DNA from: Micavibrio sp. UBA7689
GTDB taxonomy: Bacteria > Pseudomonadota > Alphaproteobacteria > Micavibrionales > Micavibrionaceae
NCBI GenBank assembly: GCA_002482805.1
Contig: DLGR01000025.1
Span: 2,933-48,908, forward strand
DNA: 45,976 nucleotides
Direction: 5' to 3'
Shown here: positions 1-8,651 of the stretch, one piece after another
How the letters are laid out: each line of letters starts with the position of its first letter
Position numbering within the stretch: the first letter of the stretch is position 1
Program-made: the position numbers and the translations under genes
Notes under the pieces: model-generated
Database searches by the model: none
What the model was told of the DNA's origin: nothing
What the model saw: only the letters and a program-made list of their open reading frames with translations

Positions 1-1
1 A

Positions 2-1246
2 CTCGGCGGTAACGCGGACATGATGATCGATCACGAAACGACCGAAGGCATGTCGGATGTCGAAAAACAGCATCTGACCAACCGTATCCGTTCCGAAGTG
101 GAGCGCGACCACGCCATCGTGAAGGCCGCAGGAGGCCTCTGCGTTATCGGCACCGAGCGTCACGAATCCCGCCGTATCGACAACCAGCTGCGCGGCCGTT
201 CGGGCCGTCAGGGCGACCCCGGCCTGTCCGTGTTCTTCCTGTCCGTCGAAGACGATTTGATGCGCATTTTCGCGAGCGATAAAATGGAAGGCCTGCTCAA
301 ATCCCAGATCGGTTTGAAAGACGGCGAAGCGCTCACGCACCCATGGCTGTCGAAGGCACTGGAACGCGCACAAGGCCGCGTCGAGCAGCAGAACTTTGAA
401 ATCCGCAAAAACCTTCTGAAATTCGACAACGTGATGAACGACCAACGTAAAGTCGTTTACGAGCAACGCCGCGAAATCATGGAAGCGGATGACGATCTCG
501 ACATGTACATCAACGAGATGCGCGAAGACATCATCAACGATATCGTCTACCGCACCTGCCCCGCCGGTGCCTATGCCGAACAATGGGACGCGGAAACATT
601 GCACCGCGAATGCATACGTCTTTTGAACCTCGATCTGCCGATTGCGCAGTGGGTCAAAGAAGACGATATCGACGAAGGCATGCTCCGCGAACGCATCGAG
701 AAAAAGGCAAAAGAAGTTCTGGAATCCAAAATCGCCATCGCCGGAACGGAAACTTTCCGCCGCATGTCGAAAAATTTCCTGCTCCAGCTTCTCGACGGGC
801 ACTGGAAAGAGCACCTGCTCAATCTCGACCATTTGCGCCAAGGTATCAACCTGCGTGCGTTCGGACAGCGCGACCCGCTGAACGAATACAAGGCGGAAGC
901 TTTCGGGCTTTTCGAAACCATGATGCACACGTTGCGCGAAGCGGTGACGCAAACGATTTCCTATGTGGAAATCAATTTGAGTCCCGAAGTTCTGGCCGCG
1001 ATGCAAAAGCAACAGCAGTTGCAGGCAGAATTGCAGCAAAAGAAATTGCGCGAAACGCGCAGCGACCCTGCTTTCGCGGCCGAGCAGGAACCTAAAAAAG
1101 AAGGTTCGGTGGCGCAGTTCCGCAAAACTCAGTTCGACCAGAACGATCCCGGTTCATGGGCGGATACGCCGCGCAATTCCCCCTGCCCTTGCGGTTCGGG
1201 CAAAAAATACAAACATTGCCACGGCGCGGTTTCGGGAACGGCGTAA
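2..1246 (+). CDS. secA: Protein translocase subunit SecA, C-terminal part
   Basis: This is the 3' part of secA; the frame is open from base 2 and the N-terminal motor lies upstream of the window. SecA is the ATPase that pushes unfolded preproteins through SecYEG. The visible part begins LGGNADMMI, then carries the end of the second nucleotide-binding fold (RGRSGRQGDPG, with the arginines that contact ATP) and the helical scaffold/wing region (KFDNVMNDQRKVVYEQRREI). It ends with the zinc-binding SEC-C tail PCPCGSGKKYKHCHG, whose C-x-C and C-H pair bind zinc and contact SecB or ribosomes. A Gln/Lys-rich linker precedes the tail. The C-terminus is intact and typical. Identity is certain; only the N-terminus is missing. 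Confidence 0.98.
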   Translation, partial: LGGNADMMIDHETTEGMSDVEKQHLTNRIRSEVERDHAIVKAAGGLCVIGTERHESRRIDNQLRGRSGRQGDPGLSVFFLSVEDDLMRIFASDKMEGLLKSQIGLKDGEALTHPWLSKALERAQGRVEQQNFEIRKNLLKFDNVMNDQRKVVYEQRREIMEADDDLDMYINEMREDIINDIVYRTCPAGAYAEQWDAETLHRECIRLLNLDLPIAQWVKEDDIDEGMLRERIEKKAKEVLESKIAIAGTETFRRMSKNFLLQLLDGHWKEHLLNLDHLRQGINLRAFGQRDPLNEYKAEAFGLFETMMHTLREAVTQTISYVEINLSPEVLAAMQKQQQLQAELQQKKLRETRSDPAFAAEQEPKKEGSVAQFRKTQFDQNDPGSWADTPRNSPCPCGSGKKYKHCHGAVSGTA

Positions 1247-1274
1247 AACCAAGCAATATTATCGAGAGTAAAAT

Positions 1275-1970
1275 ATGCCTACCGCAGAAATAGAGTTTTT
1301 AGAGCCTCTCATTGAAGCATTACACGCCGTTCACGCGTACCAAGAACGTAGACCGGATAGAAATTTAATCACCAACGGTGATGCAAGCGAAATAAAAGCT
1401 GCCATTTCCGGCTTTATCACCGATGCAGCGCATATCGGAACATTCGAAGAGCAAGTTGAATTTTTTGATGCCGTTGCCGCGCATATTCCGGCCTTTATAA
1501 AAAAAGGGAAAGAACCATATTTTCTTGTCGACACGTTGTTCGGCACTCTTTTGGCATCATCCCGTTCCCACGCAAAAGCCTTAAGCCTGACCAGAGGCGA
1601 AGAGTACGAACAAATTCAAATTTATGCTTTGAAAAAACTTGCGCCGTACATAAAAGACGCCATCCGCAAAGGGCCGGGAATTAATGTGCAAGAACGCACC
1701 TACATCACCAAAGAATTTTGCCTTGTGACCAATGCGGCGGCTTTGATGAAAAGCGAGGAAGACGTTCTGTCACTTTATGACGGGGACAACAAGCCGATCC
1801 CCGTAAATTTCAACGCAGATATTCAGCCTTTGGACGAAGAGATATTGGCTGTCGCAAGAATATTTACCAAGGTATCTGCCAAAGAAATAAAACCTTCGGA
1901 AGCAGCTCAGGAAATAACTGACGAGTTGGGTTGGAAGCCGAAGACAATCTTTGCTTATGATACCGTCTAG
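1275..1970 (+). CDS. Hypothetical protein, 231 aa, soluble, AT-rich
   Basis: I do not recognise this protein. It starts at an ATG preceded by GAGAG about 6 bases upstream, 28 bases after secA. It has no signal peptide or membrane segment and looks like an acidic, mostly helical cytosolic protein. The base composition is visibly lower in GC than secA and the aro genes on either side, and its codon use differs accordingly, which suggests a relatively recent arrival or weak expression. It is convergent with the aroK-aroB operon, with only about 6 bases between the stops. A protein-coding reading is supported by its length, the ribosome binding site and the absence of an alternative frame. No function can be proposed. 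Confidence 0.8.
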   Translation: MPTAEIEFLEPLIEALHAVHAYQERRPDRNLITNGDASEIKAAISGFITDAAHIGTFEEQVEFFDAVAAHIPAFIKKGKEPYFLVDTLFGTLLASSRSHAKALSLTRGEEYEQIQIYALKKLAPYIKDAIRKGPGINVQERTYITKEFCLVTNAAALMKSEEDVLSLYDGDNKPIPVNFNADIQPLDEEILAVARIFTKVSAKEIKPSEAAQEITDELGWKPKTIFAYDTV

Positions 1971-1976
1971 AAGACT

Positions 1977-2306
1977 TTAATCGTTAATGCCGTGTTCGAA
2001 TTCACGCATCGCGCGACGCATACACATATTGCGCGATGAATTCGTGCGGTTTTCCTGCGCGCATTCGGTTTGGATGGGATTGGCGGCCGATGGGTTGCCC
2101 CGATAATAATCGCGCTGCTGACGATCGCGTCCCAACAAAGCGCGGTAGTACGCGCTTTCGTTGTTACGGATGGTAACGCCCGGCGTGGGACGCGCGGTAT
2201 CGGTGACGATCGTGGTGTTACCCGGAAGTTGACGTACAACCACTTCCGCCATCGCGGGCGCGGTAAATGCGATCAAAAGCGCGGTTGTTAAAAATAACTG
2301 TTTCAT
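1977..2306 (-). CDS. Small secreted hypothetical protein, 109 aa
   Basis: This encodes a short exported protein. Residues 1-20 form a classical signal peptide (MKQLFLTTALLIAFTAPAMA) with cleavage expected after AMA. The mature part is polar, rich in Arg and Asn, and holds two cysteines that could form a disulfide. The ATG overlaps the aroB stop in an ATGA arrangement and is preceded by AAGGAGG at good spacing, so it is the last gene of an aroK-aroB-orphan operon. The coupling probably reflects shared transcription, not a shikimate-pathway role. No domain is recognised. Confidence 0.85.
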   Translation of the reverse strand: MKQLFLTTALLIAFTAPAMAEVVVRQLPGNTTIVTDTARPTPGVTIRNNESAYYRALLGRDRQQRDYYRGNPSAANPIQTECAQENRTNSSRNMCMRRAMREFEHGIND

Positions 2307-3421
2307 GCGGCCTCCTTGGATTGGGCGATGATACGCTCAACATCCTTGATATCAACGTCCGACGACTGGTATGCGTTCCCGATTCCGTTGGTCAGGATAA
2401 AACCTATTTGACCGTTCGACGCCTTTTTGTCGTGATACATCAATTGTACCATATCCGTTGCGGATTGGGTAAGCGGCGGGGAAATCTGCGCAATTTCGGT
2501 TTTGAGCCCGTTGGATTTCAAATGTTTTTCCATGCGTTTGGCATCGGCTTCAGGACATATGCCCATTTTCACGCAGAGACGGAATGCCAGCACCATACCG
2601 ATGGATACCGCTTCGCCGTGAAGCAATCTTCCGTCGAAACCCGCGGCGGCTTCGAGCGCGTGTGCGAATGTGTGGCCGAGATTCAAGAGCGCACGGTCAC
2701 CGCCCGCCCGTTCCAGTTCATCGCCGCCGACGATTTCCGCCTTCATCTTGCAGGATGTTTCAATCGCGTCTTTGAGCGGTTCGGTTTTAAGACTTAAAAC
2801 ATTTTTGCCTTCGTCTTCCAGCCATTCGAAGAATTTCGCGCTGCCGAGCAAGCCGTATTTCACGACTTCGGCATAACCCGCTTTCAATTCGCGGTCAGGT
2901 AATGTTTTCAGTGTGGTTGTATCACAGAGAACGGCGATGGGTTGATAGAAGGCGCCGATCAGATTTTTGCCCTGCACCGCGTTGATACCGGTTTTGCCGC
3001 CTACGGATGAATCCACCTGTGCCAGCAGTGTTGTTGGAACCTGTACGAACGGAATGCCGCGCAGGACGATGGAGGCCGCGAAACCGCCGAGGTCACCGAC
3101 CACGCCGCCGCCGACCACGAACAAAACCGATTTGCGATCCGCCTGTTTGGACAAAAGCCAATCGACCACGTTTTGCAGTTGTTCGTATGATTTTGTGGCT
3201 TCGCCGCCTTTCACCCAAAACATTTCGGGCTTCGCTCCGTTCAAACCGGACACAAGGCGGCGCGCATGTTGTTCCACAGCAATATCAAAGAGGATGAAAA
3301 CTTTGCGGTTTTTCACATCGACCGGAATATATTCGGAAGCACGTTCCAGCAATCCGCCGCCGATATGGATTTTGTAGGAGCGCGTTCCCAGATCTACATT
3401 GACGTCGATAATTTCACTCAT
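2303..3421 (-). CDS. aroB: 3-dehydroquinate synthase AroB
   Basis: AroB makes 3-dehydroquinate from DAHP, the second step of the shikimate pathway to aromatic amino acids, in the cytoplasm, using NAD and a divalent metal. The 372-residue length is typical. The NAD-binding glycine run GGGVVGDLGGFAAS sits near residues 103-116. It is followed by the substrate segment VPTTLLAQVDSSVGGKTGIN and the KNLIGAFYQP motif. The metal ligands are the Glu in ELKAGYAEVVKYG, the His of GHTFAHALE and a later His (LLHGEAVS). The start overlaps the aroK stop as ATGA, so the two enzymes are translationally coupled. Nothing is missing or unusual. Confidence 0.97.
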   Translation of the reverse strand: MSEIIDVNVDLGTRSYKIHIGGGLLERASEYIPVDVKNRKVFILFDIAVEQHARRLVSGLNGAKPEMFWVKGGEATKSYEQLQNVVDWLLSKQADRKSVLFVVGGGVVGDLGGFAASIVLRGIPFVQVPTTLLAQVDSSVGGKTGINAVQGKNLIGAFYQPIAVLCDTTTLKTLPDRELKAGYAEVVKYGLLGSAKFFEWLEDEGKNVLSLKTEPLKDAIETSCKMKAEIVGGDELERAGGDRALLNLGHTFAHALEAAAGFDGRLLHGEAVSIGMVLAFRLCVKMGICPEADAKRMEKHLKSNGLKTEIAQISPPLTQSATDMVQLMYHDKKASNGQIGFILTNGIGNAYQSSDVDIKDVERIIAQSKEAA

Positions 3422-3987
3422 GGGGGCGATATTTCCGTTTTTTCCAAATGGTCGGCAAGGGTTTTCAAAAGCACGGCCAGAGTCTTGTCGACCTCCTGAT
3501 CCGTGGATTCCACAACGATATCGGCGTTTTCGTATATGGGATAGCGTTTATCCATCAATCCTTGGAGGATGTCGCGCGGATTGCCGTTTTTAAGCAGCGG
3601 ACGCTTGCCGTTCCTGCCCGTGCGTTCGACCAGCACATCGAGATCGGCCTTCAGCCAGATGGATATGGCGGAATTCCAGATCAAATCCGCGGTCATTTCA
3701 TTCATAATCGCGCCGCCGCCCGTGGCGACCACCTTTAAATCTTCCGAAAGCAGCCGCGCCAGCACTTTGCGTTCCATATCACGAAATGCAGGTTCCCCCT
3801 GTTCTTCGAATATGCAGGCTACTGACTGTCCTGCCGATTTTTCGATTTCCTGATCCGAATCCACAAACGGGACGCCCAAGGATTTCGCCAGCAAACCGCC
3901 CAGCTTGGTTTTACCCACACCCATCAGCCCTATCATAACGACGGGTTTGTCGAGTTTGGCGAGGATGGTTCGGGCATGCGGGTCCAT
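3418..3987 (-). CDS. aroK: Shikimate kinase AroK
   Basis: AroK phosphorylates shikimate with ATP, the fifth step of the shikimate pathway. The protein (189 aa) is a P-loop kinase: Walker A GLMGVGKT spans residues 20-27, the shikimate-binding Asp pair is in FVDSDQEIE, and the glycine-rich ATGGGA loop follows, with lid arginines in RTGRNGKRPLL. An N-terminal extension of about 15 residues precedes the first strand, as in many alphaproteobacterial versions. The chosen ATG lacks a clear Shine-Dalgarno sequence. Two copies of CATGGCAT lie directly upstream, and the ATGs inside them run into a stop. It heads the leftward operon with aroB and is divergent from the gene at 4100. Confidence 0.96.
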   Translation of the reverse strand: MDPHARTILAKLDKPVVMIGLMGVGKTKLGGLLAKSLGVPFVDSDQEIEKSAGQSVACIFEEQGEPAFRDMERKVLARLLSEDLKVVATGGGAIMNEMTADLIWNSAISIWLKADLDVLVERTGRNGKRPLLKNGNPRDILQGLMDKRYPIYENADIVVESTDQEVDKTLAVLLKTLADHLEKTEISPP

Positions 3988-4099
3988 ATGCCATGTTTAT
4001 GCCATGAATATTTGAAATCAATCAATTGCATTCGGGCCATCGGTTGATTAAGTTCTATGCAAATCAACACCATGCCCAAAATCCTCAAGGGAAAACACC

Positions 4100-4231
4100 A
4101 TGCAATTCGGATTCGTAAAATTCTTTCTTTTGGCCGTCATTCTGATCCTGGGCGCAGGCTTTGCGTGGCTCGCGCTGACCGACCTTCCCGTCCAGCAACA
4201 AGAAATTTCGGTAGCCGTCCCCCTCGAATAA
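4100..4231 (+). CDS. 43-aa single-pass membrane peptide
   Basis: This short gene reads MQFGFVKFFLLAVILILG and continues to a polar tail ending VPLE. One hydrophobic segment spans about residues 5-27, followed by a short soluble tail with a QQQE stretch. CAAGGGAAAA about 5-10 bases upstream is a usable ribosome binding site, and the stop is 30 bases before the start of the next gene. The topology suggests a small inner-membrane peptide with its C-terminus outside or a poorly cleaved signal anchor. Its position ahead of the secreted protein and xerD suggests co-transcription. No family is recognised. Confidence 0.65.
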   Translation: MQFGFVKFFLLAVILILGAGFAWLALTDLPVQQQEISVAVPLE

Positions 4232-4261
4232 CCCACCCCCTACACCTTGCAGAAAGCAACC

Positions 4262-5914
4262 ATGTCTAAATTCTTCCTTCTTCCTCTTTTATTGTGCCTG
4301 ATCGCAATTCCTGTCTATGCGCAGGATAAAAACGACGACGCGCCCAAAAAGCCCGTTGCCACCAAAGAACAAAAAACCGCGCCAGCAGAAGAAAATGAAG
4401 CACACGTTGCTTCCGAAGAAAAATCCCCCGAGAAATCAAACATTGATTGGGTGGACGTGGAATCCACGGGCACTCTTGGCTCCGCAAAAGAAGGCGGTCT
4501 CGAAAAAACCATCTGGAAAGAGCAACCGCGCTCCTTGATCGAGCTTTTGATAGCAAAGCTTCCTACCAATCCGCATTTGCGTTCTGTGCTGTCCCTGCAA
4601 CGCCGCGTTCTGCTTTCTAAAACCGACGCTAGCCTCATTCAAAACGATATCGGTGTGTTGCGCGGCAATGATTTGCTCATCCAGCGCATCAACAAACTCA
4701 TGGATATGGGGTTGTATGACGATGCGTGGGAGCTTTACACCAAGCGCGCCGATACAGTTTACGATGCATCCATCGCGCAGATGGGCATGATGCTCCTCGT
4801 CATGAAAAACGACCTCGCCACGGCCTGCCTCGAAGAAAAGGTTTTCTCGGCGAAGTACCCTAAAGACAAATTCTTTGCGACGCTCGATAAGGCCTGCGGG
4901 CAAACGCTGGGCGGCAGCACAGCCCCCAAATTCCCCGACAGCGCCGTGCTCGAAGCCGTCTACAACAAACCTGATTATTCCGTGTCCGCCAAAGACACCG
5001 GCGCGTTGACGAAGATGAGCGATCTGGAACGTGCGCTGGTTCTGGCGAACGGCAAAATCCGCTATGACAGCGTCGGCGCGGATAATATCGCCGCCGCACC
5101 TTCCATGCTGCTCACCTATTTCCTGATGGACAAGAAATTGCCGGACGCGACGCGGGCATTGATTAGAACCGAAGCCGATAAACGCGGTTTGACGTGGTAC
5201 ACGCATTCCATCGCGCGCGAGGAGGAATGGGCGAAGGCAAAAGCCATCAAAGATGTGCCTTCCCAGTGGCCTTATGTCGAATCGGCGTTGAAAGGCCCTT
5301 TGAACTCCGCCGACATCGGTCTTTATTATGGTGAAATGCTCGCCGCCGCGAAGCCAGAGAACTTATCCACAGAAACGCTGGAAAAAGCCCTGAACGTGTT
5401 TTTGGCATCGGGTAAAGCCCTGCCCGAATTCTGGCGGAATGCAGCGCAAAAAAACGCCCCTCAAAACCCCTTGTTTTACATATACTTGCAGGCTTTCGGC
5501 AGTCTTACACCCACCGAGGGAGCCACCCCCAAAGTTGAGGAATTCCAAAAAGCAGCAAAGTCGCTGAAATCTGCCGATTTTGACCAAATCCTTGCAATCA
5601 TTGAGTCTCTTGACAAGCAGGCCGCAATCCTTAATAATCCATTAATAGTTTATGAAAAACATTTAAGCTTGACAGAGCATGGCGATTATGTAATGCCTAC
5701 TGTCGGTTTGAACGTATTGCTGGAAACGGCGCCCGAAAGAAAACAATTAGGGATAACCGTTCTGGCCGTACTTAACAGCCTTGCTGCCAAGCCGGACAAT
5801 ATGTATTCCGGAACGGTCCGCAAGAGTTTGTACAGTATGTTAAACGTGGGGCTTATTGAAGACGCGAAGCTCATCGGTGCTGAAACCGTGGCAAGCGTTC
5901 TGAACAAATATTAG
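4262..5914 (+). CDS. Large secreted hypothetical protein, 550 aa
   Basis: This encodes an exported protein of unknown function. The preferred start at 4262 gives a clean signal peptide (MSKFFLLPLLLCLIAIPVYA) cleaved before QDKNDD; a start five codons upstream at 4247 is possible. A Lys/Glu/Pro-rich linker of about 50 residues follows, then a long, mostly helical body containing a repeated leucine-rich helical pattern reminiscent of TPR-like or alpha-solenoid folds. The helices are an impression from the sequence, not a detected domain. The gene lies 14 bases before xerD and is probably co-transcribed with it. A periplasmic location is inferred from the signal peptide and the lack of further membrane helices. 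Confidence 0.85.
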   Translation: MSKFFLLPLLLCLIAIPVYAQDKNDDAPKKPVATKEQKTAPAEENEAHVASEEKSPEKSNIDWVDVESTGTLGSAKEGGLEKTIWKEQPRSLIELLIAKLPTNPHLRSVLSLQRRVLLSKTDASLIQNDIGVLRGNDLLIQRINKLMDMGLYDDAWELYTKRADTVYDASIAQMGMMLLVMKNDLATACLEEKVFSAKYPKDKFFATLDKACGQTLGGSTAPKFPDSAVLEAVYNKPDYSVSAKDTGALTKMSDLERALVLANGKIRYDSVGADNIAAAPSMLLTYFLMDKKLPDATRALIRTEADKRGLTWYTHSIAREEEWAKAKAIKDVPSQWPYVESALKGPLNSADIGLYYGEMLAAAKPENLSTETLEKALNVFLASGKALPEFWRNAAQKNAPQNPLFYIYLQAFGSLTPTEGATPKVEEFQKAAKSLKSADFDQILAIIESLDKQAAILNNPLIVYEKHLSLTEHGDYVMPTVGLNVLLETAPERKQLGITVLAVLNSLAAKPDNMYSGTVRKSLYSMLNVGLIEDAKLIGAETVASVLNKY

Positions 5915-5928
5915 AAGGAATTAAAATT

Positions 5929-6921
5929 ATGGCACGTCCAGGTCGTCCGAAGTTACCGAAACCTACCCTTCACGGGTCGATTGATGCGTTTCTCGATATG
6001 CTGACCTCCGAACGCGGTGCGGCGATGAACACGCGTCACGCTTACTGGCGCGACCTCGCCGATGTTTCGTTGTACCTCAAATCCGAACGTAAATCGGATG
6101 TTGATGTCGCCACGACCGCTGACATCAAAGCCTATCTGGATCACCTGTCCAACAAGACGCACGTCAAAGGCAAAAACAAATCCCAGATCGCCGTTCGCAC
6201 CGTTGCGCGCCGTCTCTCCGCCCTGCGTCAGTTCTACCGTTACCTCGTGTCCGAGAACATTCGCAAAGATGATCCGACCTCCACGATCGAATCTCCGAAA
6301 CAAGGCCGCACGCTTCCCAAGACGCTGTCCGAGTCCGAAGTTTCCATCCTCATCAAAACAGCAATGTCCCAAGGCGGTTCGGATTCCATCCGCCTCGTCT
6401 GCTTGCTTGAAATGCTTTACGCAACCGGTCTTCGCGTTTCCGAACTCGTCGGTCTGCCCCTCTCCGCCATCGGCGAAGAGCAGCAGTTCCTGATGGTGGA
6501 CGGCAAAGGCGGCCGTGAGCGCATGGTGCCGCTCTCCGACCCCGCTCAAAAAGCGATGAAGGAATATATGGCCCTCCGTCCTCAATTCATCGGCAACGAA
6601 AACCGCGCCGAACAAGAAAAATGGGTATTCCCGTCCAGAACGTCTGAATCGGGCCACCTGACGCGTCAGCGTTTCGCACAGCTTCTGAAAGATCTCGCCC
6701 GCGCGGCAGACCTCGATGAAGAGCGCGTATCGCCGCACATCCTGCGTCACGCTTTCGCCACGCACCTTTTGTCCCGCGGCGCAGACCTGCGCTCCGTTCA
6801 GAAGATGCTCGGCCACGCAGACATCGCGACCACACAGATCTACACCCACATCGTCGGTGCAGGCCTGAAAAAGACGGTCGAAGAAAAGCACCCGCTCGCC
6901 AAGAAAACGGGTTCCCGCTAA
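5929..6921 (+). CDS. xerD: Site-specific tyrosine recombinase XerD
   Basis: XerD acts with XerC and FtsK at the dif site to resolve chromosome dimers. The 330-residue protein has an N-terminal SAM-like core-binding domain (about residues 15-110) and a catalytic domain. All catalytic residues are visible: Arg169 (ATGLRVSEL), Lys193 (DGKGGRERMVPL), His269 and Arg272 (HILRHAFATH), His295 (MLGHADI) and the nucleophile Tyr304 (TTQIYTHI). A ribosome binding site (AGAAGGA) precedes the ATG. It is followed by a strong terminator. Placement beside aroK/aroB and accA and the absence of other integration genes argue for the housekeeping recombinase over a mobile-element integrase. XerC is the alternative name, less likely from context. 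Confidence 0.93.
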   Translation: MARPGRPKLPKPTLHGSIDAFLDMLTSERGAAMNTRHAYWRDLADVSLYLKSERKSDVDVATTADIKAYLDHLSNKTHVKGKNKSQIAVRTVARRLSALRQFYRYLVSENIRKDDPTSTIESPKQGRTLPKTLSESEVSILIKTAMSQGGSDSIRLVCLLEMLYATGLRVSELVGLPLSAIGEEQQFLMVDGKGGRERMVPLSDPAQKAMKEYMALRPQFIGNENRAEQEKWVFPSRTSESGHLTRQRFAQLLKDLARAADLDEERVSPHILRHAFATHLLSRGADLRSVQKMLGHADIATTQIYTHIVGAGLKKTVEEKHPLAKKTGSR

Positions 6922-6941
6922 TCAGCGAATAAAGATATGAC

Positions 6942-6979
6942 AAAGACAGGCTCGTAATTGCGCCTGTCTTTTTCTTTTG
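6942..6979 (+). terminator. Rho-independent terminator after xerD
   Basis: A perfect 9-bp stem (AAGACAGGC at 6943-6951 and GCCTGTCTT at 6962-6970) with a 10-base loop is followed by TTTTCTTTT. It separates the xerD operon from accA. Confidence 0.9.
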
Positions 6980-7016
6980 GTATCAATACGTCCCTGAACA
7001 ACATAAAGAAACTCAG

Positions 7017-7961
7017 ATGAGCCAGCTGGAATTTGAAAAGCCGATCCTCGAACTCGAAGGAAAGATTACAGAGCTTCGCAATATGAGCGGCGATTCCGCG
7101 CTCCATATTTCCGATGAAGTCGGCAAGATGCAATCGAAGGTCTCGAAACTTTTGACGGCGACCTACAGCAAGCTGACGCCCGCGCAAAAAGTTCAGGTCG
7201 CGCGTCATGGCGATCGTCCGCACTTCCTCGACTACGTCAACGCCATGGTCACGGATTTCACGCCGCTCGCCGGCGACCGTAATTTTGCCGAGGACCAAGC
7301 CCTGCTCGGCGGCCTCGGACGCTTCAACGGACAAAGCGTCGTCATCATGGGCCACGAGCGCGGCCACGACACCGATACGCGCCTCAAACACAATTTCGGT
7401 ATGGCGCGCCCCGAAGGTTACCGCAAAGCACAGCGCCTGATGGAGATGGCGGATCATTTTCAAATCCCGATCATCACATTGGTCGATACCGCCGGCGCCT
7501 ATCCCGGGCGGGGCGCGGAAGAACGCGGTCAGGCACAAGCCATCGCGAAATCGATTGAAGTCTGCCTGAACGTAAAAGTGCCCATTATCTCCGTCATCAT
7601 CGGCGAAGGCGGATCGGGCGGCGCGATTGCCATCGCAACCGCAGATCGCGTGTATATGCTAGAACATTCCATCTATTCGGTTATTTCGCCCGAAGGCTGC
7701 GCGTCCATTCTGTGGCGTTCGGCAGCGAATGCGCCCGACGCGGCGGCGGCACTCAAACTCACCGCGCAGGATATGAAAGAAAACAAGCTGATCGACGGCA
7801 TCATCGCCGAGCCTATCGGCGGCGCGCAGCGTCACAAGGCGGAAACGATCGAAAGCGTGGCCGTGCAGCTTCGCGCCGCGCTCAAGGAACTCACGCCGTG
7901 GGATCCCGATGCCATCAAGAAATCCCGCGCCAAGAAATTCCTGGCGATGGGCCGCGCGTAA
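7017..7961 (+). CDS. accA: Acetyl-CoA carboxylase carboxyltransferase subunit alpha
   Basis: AccA pairs with AccD to transfer the carboxyl group from carboxybiotin to acetyl-CoA, giving malonyl-CoA for fatty-acid synthesis. The 314-residue length is typical. The crotonase-like core is clear: the FNGQSVVIMGHERG segment, LVDTAGAYPGRGAEERGQA, and the oxyanion-hole glycines in GEGGSGGAIAIA followed by SPEGCASILW. The N-terminal helical region (residues 1-60) matches the family. The gene has its own start after the xerD terminator. A 78-residue orphan begins one base after its stop. Confidence 0.97.
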   Translation: MSQLEFEKPILELEGKITELRNMSGDSALHISDEVGKMQSKVSKLLTATYSKLTPAQKVQVARHGDRPHFLDYVNAMVTDFTPLAGDRNFAEDQALLGGLGRFNGQSVVIMGHERGHDTDTRLKHNFGMARPEGYRKAQRLMEMADHFQIPIITLVDTAGAYPGRGAEERGQAQAIAKSIEVCLNVKVPIISVIIGEGGSGGAIAIATADRVYMLEHSIYSVISPEGCASILWRSAANAPDAAAALKLTAQDMKENKLIDGIIAEPIGGAQRHKAETIESVAVQLRAALKELTPWDPDAIKKSRAKKFLAMGRA

Positions 7962-7962
7962 G

Positions 7963-8199
7963 ATGGCGGTGTTCTTTCAATCTTTCGATGGATGGAGGAA
8001 CGATGGCACGGAATCACTTCCCAAATATGTAGCGACCTTCACCAAAGCCAGTTGTCTGTATAACGGGCAAAAGGTCAGTGTGCCCGAAGATACCTTACGC
8101 GCGTATCAGGCAGAGCCCGACAACGGGCTGGATAAAGATGATTTTGATAGAATTGACGACGCGTTCAAAGCGCATCCGCGCCTGCAGATTACCGCTTAG
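7963..8199 (+). CDS. Small hypothetical protein, 78 aa
   Basis: This soluble acidic protein (MAVFFQSFDGWRNDG...) begins one base after the accA stop, so it is probably read by terminating ribosomes. The start at 7963 is chosen because upstream codons would overlap accA in another frame. It has a single Cys and no membrane segment. Its stop overlaps the stop of the leftward gene at 8196 by 4 bases (TTAG). No family is recognised. Confidence 0.65.
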   Translation: MAVFFQSFDGWRNDGTESLPKYVATFTKASCLYNGQKVSVPEDTLRAYQAEPDNGLDKDDFDRIDDAFKAHPRLQITA

Positions 8200-8642
8200 T
8201 GCATCATGGGATTGCGTTCGCCCACAATGGCGTGTTGAACGGCAGGCAGGCTGACTTCGCCTTCAGTGTTACCCAAAGCTTTTTGATTGAACGTGCCGTC
8301 GTACATCAAGCGGCCGACCAAACGCGCGGGACTTCTTTCGCGCTTCAGGAAATTGGTAAGATCGGCATACGCCCCCTGAAAGGTCGGATGGCTGGACTTC
8401 ACTTCGGTGTTCAAGATCCGGTCCAAGATATCGCGCGTGTTGCAAACAAAATCCCATCCACCTTCAGTATTGCGGCGCAAATCATAACAAAGGAATCTGC
8501 GATCTTCTTGTCGGGGGGGATTGCTTTGAAGGCCACCCAAATGTTGGGCGTTTCTGAATGGACCGCGTACAGCAGTGACACCGTTTAAATTGGCGACCAC
8601 GTCTTCATCCGCACGGCAGAAATCGACAAAAAGATAACCCAT
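8196..8642 (-). CDS. Hypothetical protein, 148 aa, with its own TTGACA promoter
   Basis: I do not recognise this soluble protein (MGYLFVDFCRADEDVV...). It has no signal peptide or membrane helix. The ATG is preceded by AGAGGGG about 8 bases upstream, and those bases form the 3' end of a perfect 12-bp inverted repeat at 8652-8681. A TTGACA promoter lies just upstream at 8680-8708. The gene follows a ribbon-helix-helix gene on the same strand, so it could also be reached from there. The stop overlaps that of the rightward 78-residue gene. Regulation through the palindrome, either as an operator or as a hairpin masking the ribosome site, is likely but unproven. Confidence 0.75.
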   Translation of the reverse strand: MGYLFVDFCRADEDVVANLNGVTAVRGPFRNAQHLGGLQSNPPRQEDRRFLCYDLRRNTEGGWDFVCNTRDILDRILNTEVKSSHPTFQGAYADLTNFLKRERSPARLVGRLMYDGTFNQKALGNTEGEVSLPAVQHAIVGERNPMMH

Positions 8643-8651
8643 AAAGATACC

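Noticed and set aside
5953..6891. Open frame on the minus strand opposite xerD
   Set aside because: xerD has all catalytic residues; this frame is its shadow.
5929..6921. xerD as an integrase of a mobile element
   Set aside because: No attachment repeats, tRNA or phage genes are nearby, and the neighbours are core genes.
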